Shown piece by piece: positions 9,469 to 18,073 of a stretch of DNA of 64,000 nt. A model generated the notes under the pieces. That model worked only from the letters and a program-made list of their open reading frames with translations, did no database searches and was not told where the DNA came from. The position numbers and the translations under genes were made by a program. The stretch is from Collimonas arenae. GTDB lineage: Bacteria; Pseudomonadota; Gammaproteobacteria; Burkholderiales; Burkholderiaceae_D. Numbering within the stretch: position 1 is the stretch's first letter; each line of letters opens with the position of its first letter. Location: contig NZ_CP013233.1 of NCBI RefSeq assembly GCF_001584165.1, positions 2,550,620-2,614,619 on the forward strand, given 5' to 3'.

Positions 9469-10059
9469 TTATGGCGCAGTGGTTGGTTCGGCAACATCAT
9501 CGCTGACCGATTCAATCGTCAAATGATAGTGATAACGCAAGTTGGTCAGATCAATCTTGCCGCCCCACGGTAATGCCGTACTATAATCGATCACCATCAC
9601 AGGCTCCCCTTGCAGCGACAGCGTGCGCCGCAAACCTTGCTGCTGAATTTCCCAGCCGGTCGGCAACGACTGCCGAATGGCGTCGAGCGGCCACAGTGTC
9701 AATTGCGTATCTTCGAGCACATCTTCGGCACGTACCTGCGACGGCAACATCGGATGTCGCCAGGATTGCAGCGTAACGCCATCATAGTGCAAGGTCAGCA
9801 CGCGCTGGCCGAAAGCCAGCCCGACCATATTGAATTGCTGTGGATCGATTTCCAGCGCCGCATCCAGTTGATCTGTGCGACCGTTGCGTTCGACCGTCAG
9901 ATGCTGCTGCAGGCTGATGCTGGCGCCCAGCGTCGCAGGCGCCAGTTTCAAGCCCAGGCGTGCTGGGGGTGGCGCCGACGGCGTAGCAGCACAGCCGGCC
10001 AGCGCCAGCGCGGCCAACAACGTGCCAAGGCGACGATGAGCCGATCGACCTAGCTGCAT
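9469..10059 (-). CDS. apeN: DUF3261 lipoprotein (ApeN-like)
   Basis: 196 residues with a lipoprotein signal ending LALAGCA (Cys about residue 23), then a mainly beta mature part with LTLHYDGVTLQSW and LRRTLSLQGEPVMVIDY. This matches the DUF3261 lipoproteins found in APE clusters. The molecular role is not established; a part in outer-membrane placement of the pigment together with the LolA-like protein and the MMPL exporter is inferred from co-occurrence. It ends 3 bases before the ApeO-like start and overlaps the flavoenzyme gene by 10 bases. Confidence 0.85.
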   Translation of the reverse strand: MQLGRSAHRRLGTLLAALALAGCAATPSAPPPARLGLKLAPATLGASISLQQHLTVERNGRTDQLDAALEIDPQQFNMVGLAFGQRVLTLHYDGVTLQSWRHPMLPSQVRAEDVLEDTQLTLWPLDAIRQSLPTGWEIQQQGLRRTLSLQGEPVMVIDYSTALPWGGKIDLTNLRYHYHLTIESVSDDVAEPTTAP

Positions 10060-11282
10060 ATTTCCTCCAGCGTCGCCAGGCGCCGTTTGCTTTCCCTGAC
10101 ATAGGGATTGCTTTCGTCCCAGGCGTAACCGGCCAGGATCGCCGCAATCATGCGCCGTACTTCCGGTTGCTGGCGCTCATAGAAAATCACTTTCTGGAAC
10201 CCGCCTGAGTACCAGGATTCGACAAAGGTACGGAAAGCATCCACGCCCTTTTTCAAGGGCGTCGCATACTCGCTCTGCCAATCGACTTCTTCATCGGCAA
10301 ACTGGCGCTTCAATGCCGCCGCGGCGAGGCTGGCCGATTTGACCGCAATGGTAACGCCGGAAGAAAATACCGGATCGAGGAATTCACCGGCGTTGCCGAG
10401 CAAGGCATAGCCCTTCCCCCAGAGCGACTTGACGTTGGCCGAATAACCGACAATCTGCCGCGCCGGCGTGTCCCAGCGCGCATTTTTCAACAGTTCACGT
10501 GAAGCTGGGTCCTGCATGACCAACGTCTGCAAGCGTTCGGTTTCGCTGCCCTTGAACTGCTCCAGGAAAGCGGTTTCCGCCACCACGCCGATTGAGCAAC
10601 GGCCGCCGGCAAATGGAATCAGCCAGTACCAGACATCGCAATGTTCAGGATGCACGGTGATGCGGATCTTGTTTCGATCGAAACCCGGCGTCGCAATGCC
10701 GTCTTCGATATGGGTAAAGATGGCGCCGCGTACCGGGAAATTCGATGGTGTTTCCAATTGCAACAGACGCGGCAGGACGCGGCCAAAGCCGCTGGCATCG
10801 AGCACGAAACCGGCTTCCACCACGTATTCCGTACCGTCTTCACGGCGCACAGTAACGCGCGGTTTGACGCCGCCCTGATCGAACGCCGTCACCGCGTGAC
10901 GGTAACGTACTTCAGCCCCCTGGCGCTCGGCTTCGTTGGCCAGCACCTGGTCGAAATGGGCGCGCTGCACCTGATAGGTGGTACCCCAACCAGCCGAGTG
11001 CTTGTCGCGGAAATCGAAATCGGTGTAGCTGTCGCCGCGGACAAAGGCGGCGCCGTTCTTGAACTGGAACCCGGCTTCGACCACCGCTTGCAGCATGCCC
11101 GCTTCCTGCAGGTATTCCATGCTCTGCGGCAGCAAACTTTCACCGATGCTGAAGCGCGGGAACTGTTCGCGCTCAAGCACCAGCACTTGCCTACCCTGTT
11201 TCAACAATAACGCCGCCGCCACCGCGCCAGCCGGACCGGCGCCGATCACCAACACATCACATTGTTCAACTTGTAATTGCAT
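10050..11282 (-). CDS. FAD-dependent oxidoreductase, flavin-halogenase-like
   Basis: 410 residues. The N-terminal Rossmann motif is VIGAGPAGAVAAALLL (about 12-27), followed by FPRFSIGESLLP, a GEs/tLLP element shared by tryptophan-halogenase and geranylgeranyl-reductase type flavoproteins. At residues 218-223 it reads WYWLIP, which fits the WxWxIP signature of flavin-dependent halogenases. Such enzymes are known in xanthomonadin/APE loci, where the aryl head can be halogenated. Whether this one halogenates, oxidises or reduces the polyene cannot be told from sequence: the halogenase lysine needs alignment to confirm. The start lies inside the 3' end of the exporter gene (17-base overlap). Confidence 0.8.
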   Translation of the reverse strand: MQLQVEQCDVLVIGAGPAGAVAAALLLKQGRQVLVLEREQFPRFSIGESLLPQSMEYLQEAGMLQAVVEAGFQFKNGAAFVRGDSYTDFDFRDKHSAGWGTTYQVQRAHFDQVLANEAERQGAEVRYRHAVTAFDQGGVKPRVTVRREDGTEYVVEAGFVLDASGFGRVLPRLLQLETPSNFPVRGAIFTHIEDGIATPGFDRNKIRITVHPEHCDVWYWLIPFAGGRCSIGVVAETAFLEQFKGSETERLQTLVMQDPASRELLKNARWDTPARQIVGYSANVKSLWGKGYALLGNAGEFLDPVFSSGVTIAVKSASLAAAALKRQFADEEVDWQSEYATPLKKGVDAFRTFVESWYSGGFQKVIFYERQQPEVRRMIAAILAGYAWDESNPYVRESKRRLATLEEICS

Positions 11283-13671
11283 TTTTTTCTTCTTCCTGTT
11301 GTGAATCCTGGCTAAAACACGGCGCGATCATCCAGACAACCGCAATCCCGATCAACATCGTCAATCCAAATGCATGCAGCGGCGGTGTGCCGGACAAGGC
11401 CAGCAAACCAAATGACAGCAACGCGCTCGCCGCCGACAACCCTACCGTCAGCCAGGCAAAGCGATCGCGTTGCATTCCCTGCTCCTGCAAGAAAATCCCG
11501 TAGTCGACGCCCAGGCCGAGGACCAGCATCAAGGCCAGCACATGAAACAACTGCAGCGGCTGGCCGCTCCAGCCGAGCACTGCGAGTATCGCCAACGTAG
11601 CCAGGGCCGGCGACGCCAGCACACGCCAGGCCGCCAGGCGATAGCGCATGAACAGCAGCAGGTAAATCGCCGCATACGCGCATAGCAACACCCAGCCCAT
11701 GTATTGCCGATAATGTCCCAGCACAGAAGATATCTCGCTAACCTTGTCGACCCACTGCACGCCATCCAACTGGTCAGCGGCCCGTTTCAGGATCGGCAGA
11801 TCGGCATAATTGTTGACGCCGCGCAGGGCGACAATGCTGGCGTATACATTGCCCTGCGCTCCCGTCACCTGGCCCAGCCATAGATGACGCGAAGGCTCGC
11901 TGGCGGCGCTTTTCAAGAACTCTGCCGGGGTCAGTTCGTGCCCTGCACTCCCGCCGGCCAGTGCGCGATTGCGCATTTGCGTTACCCAACCGGCATCTTC
12001 GCCCAGTTGCGCGGCCAACATCTTCAGCGGCCCATCGTCGCCCAGCAATGCCTGGCTGACCAGCGCGCGGTTGGCGTTTTGCGCCTGCAGCGATGGAGTC
12101 CAGTTAGACATCGCCTGATAACCGCTAATAATGTGCCGTGCCACCAGCGGCTCCAGTTTCAGCTTCAATGCTTCCTCGCGCTGCAATACCTGCTCCGCGC
12201 TGGCGCCGCGTACCAGGTAGAACTGCACCGGGGTCGGCGCGTCGAGCAACTTGCCGAGCTTGATCTGCTCCGCCAGCAACTCTTTCGGCGGCGTTTGCAA
12301 CGACCGGATATCGTCATTGACCTGCAAGCGCGCAATCCCGATCGATGCGAAGGCAGCAAACAATACCGCCGCCAGTAGGCTGGCGCGATTCCAACCTAGC
12401 AACGGCCAATGCCGCCGCGTACGACCGATCCAACCGGCAAAGCTGGAGCTTTTCAGCGTCGCCGGCTTTAGCAGCGCCGGAAACCAGAAAATCACTGTCA
12501 ACCAGGCGAACACCAAGCCGAGCACCGAAAACAGCGCCATTTGCCGCAATCCGGGAAACGGCGTCAGCGCCAGCCCAATGTAACCAATCACCGCCGCTGC
12601 CAACGTCAGCGTCAGGCCGGGCATCAGGCGTCGCAGCAATTGCTGGGAATTGAGCGACTGGTCGGCCGCGACTCGGCTGCACAGGAAATAAATGCCATAG
12701 TCCTGCGCCACGCCGATCAGGCTGGCGCCAAATACCAGCGTCAGCAGATGTACCTGACCGAAAATAATCCAGCACAATGAAAACGCCGCCAGGCAGCCGA
12801 CTCCGATTGACAGCACGATCATCGCGATCGGCCGCAGCGAGCGGAACGTCAGCCACATCAGCAACACGATGCCCAGTAACGAGCCGATGCCGATGGTCGA
12901 CATCTCGCGGCTGGCCTGCGCGCTGCCGGCGCCGGCATGCAGCACCACGCCGGCACGGATCAGTTCAACCGACGGCACCGTATGGCGAGCCGCCGTAGCG
13001 GCCTGCTCCAACAACGGCAGCAGCGCCTGCTGGGTGGCCATCGAGAAGGCCGGCTGGCGCAAGTTCAGCAGCAACACGATGTAGGGACGTCCCTTCTCCT
13101 CGACAAACAAATAGCCATCGCGCGGGCGTACCGGCGTTTCCTGCGCACGCGCCTGCACCCAGCCGCTGAACAGGCCGAATGGATCATCCTGCCATGCGCC
13201 CAGCTTGGGACCGGAGAATGGGCTGTACAACTGCTGCAATGCGCTGTCGGCCCAATACTTGGCTGGCTGTTCGCGCAGAGCCTGTTGCTGCGCCGGGGTC
13301 AGCAAACCGAGACGCATCTGTTGCGCCGGCGCTAGCCAGTCCTGCTGGCTTTGCGCACTCAGCTTGACGCTGCTTTGTAATAGCTCCGGATGTTTGGCCA
13401 GTACCGCGCTGTAACTGTCCGCAGCAGCTCGGGCTTGATCCCAATCGTCGGCGCCGACCATGACGATCAGGCGCTGCTGGGCGGCGTCGACCATATGCGT
13501 GAACGCCTGTTGCAAAACCGGATCACGCTGTTCGACCGGCAACAGGGCCAGGATGTCGGTATCCGGCACCACGCCCTTGACCAGCCACAGGTAGCCGTTG
13601 TGCGCCAGCAGCAAGCCGACCACCAGCGCCCAGACCAGCGCCATGCGCTTGGGCCAGACAAATTTACTCAA
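11266..13671 (-). CDS. apeM: MMPL/RND-superfamily exporter (ApeM-like)
   Basis: 801 residues. The membrane layout is typical of MMPL proteins: a TM helix near residue 10-30, a large periplasmic domain, a block of five TM helices (about 260-430), a second periplasmic domain and a second TM block at the C-terminus (about 660-790). GVAQDYGIYFL and LGLGVDYGIFLQ are the paired GxxxDYG motifs of the proton-relay helices. It is probably a proton-driven inner-membrane exporter that hands the aryl polyene or its lipid conjugate to the periplasm. It overlaps the LolA-like gene by 8 bases. Confidence 0.9.
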   Translation of the reverse strand: MSKFVWPKRMALVWALVVGLLLAHNGYLWLVKGVVPDTDILALLPVEQRDPVLQQAFTHMVDAAQQRLIVMVGADDWDQARAAADSYSAVLAKHPELLQSSVKLSAQSQQDWLAPAQQMRLGLLTPAQQQALREQPAKYWADSALQQLYSPFSGPKLGAWQDDPFGLFSGWVQARAQETPVRPRDGYLFVEEKGRPYIVLLLNLRQPAFSMATQQALLPLLEQAATAARHTVPSVELIRAGVVLHAGAGSAQASREMSTIGIGSLLGIVLLMWLTFRSLRPIAMIVLSIGVGCLAAFSLCWIIFGQVHLLTLVFGASLIGVAQDYGIYFLCSRVAADQSLNSQQLLRRLMPGLTLTLAAAVIGYIGLALTPFPGLRQMALFSVLGLVFAWLTVIFWFPALLKPATLKSSSFAGWIGRTRRHWPLLGWNRASLLAAVLFAAFASIGIARLQVNDDIRSLQTPPKELLAEQIKLGKLLDAPTPVQFYLVRGASAEQVLQREEALKLKLEPLVARHIISGYQAMSNWTPSLQAQNANRALVSQALLGDDGPLKMLAAQLGEDAGWVTQMRNRALAGGSAGHELTPAEFLKSAASEPSRHLWLGQVTGAQGNVYASIVALRGVNNYADLPILKRAADQLDGVQWVDKVSEISSVLGHYRQYMGWVLLCAYAAIYLLLFMRYRLAAWRVLASPALATLAILAVLGWSGQPLQLFHVLALMLVLGLGVDYGIFLQEQGMQRDRFAWLTVGLSAASALLSFGLLALSGTPPLHAFGLTMLIGIAVVWMIAPCFSQDSQQEEEKNAITS

Positions 13672-14299
13672 GCGCAGCCCCTTCTTCAGCCGTCATCGCG
13701 GTCGGACCGCTTTGCAGGCCGGAGAACGTAATTTCAGTGCGATCGCCGCTGGCCTCATCGATCGTCACGGTCTTGACATAGGCGCCGCCAGTCAGCGCCA
13801 GCGTACCGATGGCCTTGGCTAACGCCGGTTCACGCGCCTTCAGCGCCACCTTCCAGCTATTGCCCTGCACGCTGCCATCCAGTTCAAACAGTTTGTCCAG
13901 CTGGCTCAGATCGCCCGCCAGCAGTGAAAACAACACGCCGTTAATCATGCGCACCACCGGTTCCTGCTTGGCGTCCATGCGCATCGCGACGCGGTCGCCC
14001 TGCATCTGCACAATTTCATCGCGCTTCAGGCGAAGTGTGTTCGGGAAAGGCTGCAAGGTGCGCCACAACACGCCCTTGCCGTTGACCACGCAAAAGCGGC
14101 CGTTGGAAAGCAGTGGCTTCTTGATGCCGACCAGTTGCTTGCTCTGGTCAAAGCGACCGCAAAGTATAGGCGGCCGCGCCAGCATGGCCTGGATCTTGTC
14201 GACCGGCGCTGCGGCGTGCGCCGGCAAACCCGCGCATGCCAGAAGAGCGATCACGGTCAGGCGGCGAGCAGTTCTGATCACTTTGATTAAATGCTTCAT
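13664..14299 (-). CDS. apeL: LolA-like periplasmic carrier (ApeL-like)
   Basis: 211 residues with a Sec signal peptide ending near GLPAHAAAP. The mature part has the half-barrel LolA-type pattern (ILCGRFDQSKQLVG, FCVVNGKGVLWRTLQP, LFSLLAGDLSQLDKLF). LolA carries lipoproteins; LolA-like proteins in APE clusters are thought to carry the polyene lipid across the periplasm. A possible disulfide is offered by two Cys in the mature N-terminal half. The gene overlaps the thioesterase gene upstream by four bases. Confidence 0.85.
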   Translation of the reverse strand: MKHLIKVIRTARRLTVIALLACAGLPAHAAAPVDKIQAMLARPPILCGRFDQSKQLVGIKKPLLSNGRFCVVNGKGVLWRTLQPFPNTLRLKRDEIVQMQGDRVAMRMDAKQEPVVRMINGVLFSLLAGDLSQLDKLFELDGSVQGNSWKVALKAREPALAKAIGTLALTGGAYVKTVTIDEASGDRTEITFSGLQSGPTAMTAEEGAALE

Positions 14300-14736
14300 G
14301 TTTCAACGATTCCCAATTTTTGAAAGAGCACCGGCGGCGAAGCAAAGCACATTTCGCGCGTCGCCATATCCACCGCCACTTGCGTGGTGGTACCGCGCGT
14401 TAGCCGCTGGCCGCTGTGGATATCGGTGATGACATATTCGATCTTCAGGCGATTTTCCCATTCGATGATGTCGGCGCGTACTTTGATGTGCTGGCCGAAA
14501 GTCGCCGGATGCGCATAGCGCAGATGCAGGTCGATCACCGGCCAGCTGTAACCGGATTCCTGCATTTGCGGATAGTTGTAGTTGATCGATTCCAGCAATG
14601 CGCAACGCGCCACTTCCAGATATTTGACGTAATTGCCGTGCCAGACGATTTCCATCGGATCGAGATCATAGAACTGAATCTGCAGTTCGACCTCTGCCGA
14701 CCAGCGGCTGCGCGGTTTGTCTTTTAGCGTGCTCAT
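14296..14736 (-). CDS. apeK: Acyl-CoA/ACP thioesterase, 4HBT hotdog family (ApeK-like)
   Basis: 146 residues. The N-terminal motif QIQFYDLDPMEIVWHGNYVKYLEVAR is the 4-hydroxybenzoyl-CoA thioesterase active-site element with catalytic Asp, here quoted as the stretch near residues 20-45. The rest is a single hotdog domain. In APE pathways ApeK is placed as a thioesterase that may release or proofread acyl-ACP. It is coupled to the LolA-like gene by a four-base overlap and starts 5 bases after the ammonia-lyase stop. Confidence 0.88.
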   Translation of the reverse strand: MSTLKDKPRSRWSAEVELQIQFYDLDPMEIVWHGNYVKYLEVARCALLESINYNYPQMQESGYSWPVIDLHLRYAHPATFGQHIKVRADIIEWENRLKIEYVITDIHSGQRLTRGTTTQVAVDMATREMCFASPPVLFQKLGIVET

Positions 14737-14740
14737 GGCG

Positions 14741-16351
14741 TTACGCGTACAACTGCCAGTGTTTGAGGCGGATGCGCTCCAGCAGCAAGCGCAAATCCGG
14801 CTCCAGCATGCGGTCTTCCTGAATCACGGCAATATCGGCACCCAACTGCTCCATCATGTCTTGCAGATTCTGTTGCGGCTGTGCGGCGCCATCCACGCGA
14901 GAACGTAGCCATACGCCTTGGCGCACGCTGATCAGCAGCGCGGCAACCACCTGCTCGGTCAGCTGCAATACCCGCATGCAGTCGCGAGCGGCAATCGTGC
15001 CCATGCTGACCTTGTCCTGATTATGGCACTCGGTGGAACGCGAAAATACCGACGCCGGCATGGTCTGCTTGAGTGCTTCGGCGGTCCAGGCCGAAGCACT
15101 GATCTGCAAGGCTTTCAAGCCGTGGTTGATGCTGGCGCGCGGCCCTTCGGCGCCCGACAAGTTCGCTGGCAAGCCATGGTTGTAGCGGCTGTCGACCAGC
15201 AACGCCATTTGCCGATCTAGCAGATCGGCAACGTTGGCGACAGCGTTTTTCATGCTATCCATAGCAAATGCAATGTGACCGCCATAGAAGTGGCCGCCAT
15301 GCAGCACGCGCTCATTCTCGGCATCGATGATCGGATTATCGTTGGCGCTGTTCAATTCGTTTTCAATCGATTGCCGCATCCAAGGCAAGGCGTCGGCCAG
15401 CACGCCGATCACGTGTGGCGCGCAACGAATCGAATAGCGGTCTTGCAGGCGCTTCTGGTTACGTGGCGCATCGTCGACCGGCAAATCCTGGCGCAGCCAG
15501 GCCGCAACCTGTTGCTGGCCGCCATGCGGCTTGACGGAGAACAGCGTGGCATCAAAGTGATGGGCGTTGCCATCCAACGCAAAACTGGCCATCGCCGTGA
15601 TCCTGGTTGCGATCTGCACCAGATACTGAGCCCGATCATAGGCCAGGCAGGCCAGCGCCGTCATCACCGCGGTGCCGTTCATGATCGCCAGACCTTCTTT
15701 CGGCCGCAGGCGCAGCGGCGTAATGCCGGCTGCGGCCAGGGCTGCGGCAGCCGGCACCTTGCTGCCGTCACGCCAGACTTCGCGCTCGCCGCACAGTACC
15801 GCCGCGAGATAGGACAGCGGTGTCAGGTCGCCGCTGGCGCCGACCGATCCTTCGGATGGAATCAGCGGCAGCAAATCCTCTTTCAGCAAACGTGCAATCT
15901 GCTCCAGCAGGCCGACACTGACGCCGGAATAACCTTTGCTCAGCGATGCCAGCCGGGCTGCCAGAATGGCGCGCGTCTGCGCCGGGGTGAACAATTCCCC
16001 CAGGCCGCAGCCGTGGTAGGTGTACAAATGATGCGGCAATTCGGCGATGAGTTCCGGCGGTACAGTCACGGTACAGGAATCGCCGTAACCGGTGGTCACG
16101 CCATAGATGGTGCCATCTTCGCGCAGCAGGCGGTCGAGAAAATCGGCGCCGCGGGTAATGGCAGCGCGGAAAGTCGGCTCTTCGGACAGCTTGACCTGCG
16201 CGGCGCCTGATGCGATATCGACAATATCTTCAATCGTCAGTCGGCCCTGGTCAAAACAGACGGCGCGGCGGCGATCAAATGCAGCAGTGGAAGGCGGGTC
16301 TTTCAATTCAGCGAGATGCATCTTGGTATCCAGATAAATGCCAGAAATCAT
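14741..16351 (-). CDS. Aromatic amino acid ammonia-lyase, HAL/PAL/TAL family (MIO enzyme)
   Basis: 536 residues. GSVGASGDLTPLS holds the Ala-Ser-Gly triad (about 172-174) that cyclises to the MIO prosthetic group. The catalytic Tyr loop YGVTTGYGDS (about 83-92) and NDNPIID are also present. It is likely to deaminate Tyr, Phe or His to the unsaturated acid. In a polyene cluster the useful product is 4-coumarate or cinnamate, the aryl starter. The selectivity site reads TYHGCGLGE, which is neither the classical HutH nor the Rhodobacter TAL pattern, so the substrate is open. Start 16351 or the internal ATG 16321; both overlap the acyltransferase gene. Confidence 0.9.
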   Translation of the reverse strand: MISGIYLDTKMHLAELKDPPSTAAFDRRRAVCFDQGRLTIEDIVDIASGAAQVKLSEEPTFRAAITRGADFLDRLLREDGTIYGVTTGYGDSCTVTVPPELIAELPHHLYTYHGCGLGELFTPAQTRAILAARLASLSKGYSGVSVGLLEQIARLLKEDLLPLIPSEGSVGASGDLTPLSYLAAVLCGEREVWRDGSKVPAAAALAAAGITPLRLRPKEGLAIMNGTAVMTALACLAYDRAQYLVQIATRITAMASFALDGNAHHFDATLFSVKPHGGQQQVAAWLRQDLPVDDAPRNQKRLQDRYSIRCAPHVIGVLADALPWMRQSIENELNSANDNPIIDAENERVLHGGHFYGGHIAFAMDSMKNAVANVADLLDRQMALLVDSRYNHGLPANLSGAEGPRASINHGLKALQISASAWTAEALKQTMPASVFSRSTECHNQDKVSMGTIAARDCMRVLQLTEQVVAALLISVRQGVWLRSRVDGAAQPQQNLQDMMEQLGADIAVIQEDRMLEPDLRLLLERIRLKHWQLYA

Positions 16352-17324
16352 AAAAATTGAACCATTGCAGCGGAGCCTTCAGGCAAAAGTGCTCCAGCCT
16401 CGCCGCATAAGCAGCAGCCAGTTCATCGAGAATCTGATCGCGGTTCTTGCGCGGCAGTTGGACCACTTCACGGAACAATTCGAAATGGCATTCGGAGCGG
16501 CCATTCTTGGTCAACGAAAATAACAGATAGACAGGACACTGCAGCAAGCTGGCCAACACATACGGCCCCACCGGAAAAGCAGCGGTTTCACCGAGGAAGG
16601 AAGCGCGCGCCACGCGCGGCGATGGCGACACCGGAATCCGATCGCCGGCAATGGCGACAAATTCACCGCGACTGACTTTCTCCGCCAATATCATCGCGGT
16701 GGCAGGCGTCATCTCGGTCACCTGCATCAGATTCAGCTGGCTTTGCGGGTCAAGCTGCGCCAGCAGACGGTTGAACGCCTGCGCATGTTTGGTGTGCACC
16801 AGTACGGTAATACGCAACGCGCTGCGTTGACGCGACAGCACTCGACATAGTTCAAGATTGCCCAAATGTGCGCAAATCAGCAGCCCGCCGCGCCGTGCCT
16901 CGATGTTTTCCAGCATCTGCTCGCGACCGTACGACACCACATCCGCAGTCTTGAACAAGCCGCCCCACAACAACATCTTGTCGAGAATGTTTTCTGCAAA
17001 AGCGCCAAAGTGCTGGAACACGCCAGGTAAGCCTGGCTGTATGCGGTTTTTGCGCGCTGCCGCCGGATCGTAAGCTTGCAACCGCTGCAGGTACTTCTGC
17101 GACGCCTGCCGCGCCGCCGGTTTGCTGAGCAAGTACCAGCCAAGCACTGGATACAAGGCAATACGAAACGGCCAACGTCCGGCGATCCGGTATATCCAGA
17201 ACAGCAGCCGCATGCCGACCACGAAGCTGGCTTCGTTGATCTGCGCCCAATGGAGCTTGCCTGCGCTCAACGAACACCCCGCGGTGCCAGCAGACGGCGC
17301 CCAAGCAACCGTGGTGCCCGCCAT
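16308..17324 (-). CDS. LpxL/LpxM-type lipid acyltransferase
   Basis: 338 residues as drawn. It resembles lipid A biosynthesis lauroyl/myristoyl acyltransferases: LLICAHLGNLELCRV carries an H(x)4E-like catalytic motif, and VAIAGDRIPVSPSPRVARA and FLGETAAFPVGPYVLA follow. It probably transfers an acyl or polyene acyl chain to a lipid anchor at the inner membrane; membrane-bound aryl polyenes are known to be lipid-linked. The first 18 residues overlap the glycosyltransferase gene and look unlike the family. A TTG at 17270, which overlaps the glycosyltransferase stop, gives a better start (SAGKLHWAQINEASFV). Confidence 0.85.
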   Translation of the reverse strand: MAGTTVAWAPSAGTAGCSLSAGKLHWAQINEASFVVGMRLLFWIYRIAGRWPFRIALYPVLGWYLLSKPAARQASQKYLQRLQAYDPAAARKNRIQPGLPGVFQHFGAFAENILDKMLLWGGLFKTADVVSYGREQMLENIEARRGGLLICAHLGNLELCRVLSRQRSALRITVLVHTKHAQAFNRLLAQLDPQSQLNLMQVTEMTPATAMILAEKVSRGEFVAIAGDRIPVSPSPRVARASFLGETAAFPVGPYVLASLLQCPVYLLFSLTKNGRSECHFELFREVVQLPRKNRDQILDELAAAYAARLEHFCLKAPLQWFNFYDFWHLSGYQDASR

Positions 17325-18073
17325 AACATGCCGAAAAACAAGGTCGCATGCAAGCGCGATATCAGCAGGTTATCGAGACCGGCACGGAAATGTGAAATTC
17401 CGTCCGTCGGATAGGCGACCCGGGTCGGCAGATTGACGATGGCTACACCATCCCAATACAGGCGCACAAGCACTTCAATATCGAAATTCATACGCTCGCC
17501 GAGCTTGGTCCGTTGCACCAGACGCACCAGCGAAGGCAACGGATAGACCCGGAATCCGCACATGGAATCCTTGATATCCAGCGACAAAGTATTGATCCAC
17601 ACCCAAACATGGGTCAAATAACGTGCATACAGGCGCACCGATGGCACGCTATCGTCATATTGCGGGCAACCGGCGATCAGACTCTTAGGCTTGGCGGCGG
17701 CCTGTTGCAGAAAACGTGGAATGTCATCGGTGCAATGCTGACCATCGGCGTCGATCTGCAGCGCATGGGTATAGCCCGCCGTGGCGGCGTACTGGATGCC
17801 GGTCAGCACCGCACCGCCTTTGCCTCGATTGACGGCATGCCGCAGCAAGGTAACCCGGTCTGGATCCGCGGCCGCCAGCGCGTCGAGCACAGCAGCGCAA
17901 GAAGTCGAGCTGGCGTCGTCGACCAATATGCAAGGCAGATCGCGAGCCAGGACTGCGGCCACGACGGCACCGATGGCATGTTCATGGTTGTAGACCGGAA
18001 TTACCGCACATGGCCTGAACGCGGCACGCGGTTGGTTTTGCATGGGCTCGGTCGTGCACTCAGGCTGATGCAT
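17267..18073 (-). CDS. apeJ: Glycosyltransferase family 2 (ApeJ-like)
   Basis: 268 residues from ATG 18073, which overlaps the ligase stop by 14 bases; the frame is open to 18127 but that part lies within the ligase gene. GT-A fold motifs: CAVIPVYNHEHAIGAVV, CILVDDASS, VNRGKGGAVLTGIQYA and the DxD-type ALQIDADGQH. MNFDIEVLVRLYWDG follows. No C-terminal membrane block is seen, so it is a cytosolic or peripheral enzyme like dolichol-phosphate mannosyltransferases. In the cluster it presumably attaches sugar to the lipid anchor of the pigment. Confidence 0.88.
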   Translation of the reverse strand: MHQPECTTEPMQNQPRAAFRPCAVIPVYNHEHAIGAVVAAVLARDLPCILVDDASSTSCAAVLDALAAADPDRVTLLRHAVNRGKGGAVLTGIQYAATAGYTHALQIDADGQHCTDDIPRFLQQAAAKPKSLIAGCPQYDDSVPSVRLYARYLTHVWVWINTLSLDIKDSMCGFRVYPLPSLVRLVQRTKLGERMNFDIEVLVRLYWDGVAIVNLPTRVAYPTDGISHFRAGLDNLLISRLHATLFFGMLWRAPRLLGRRLLAPRGVR

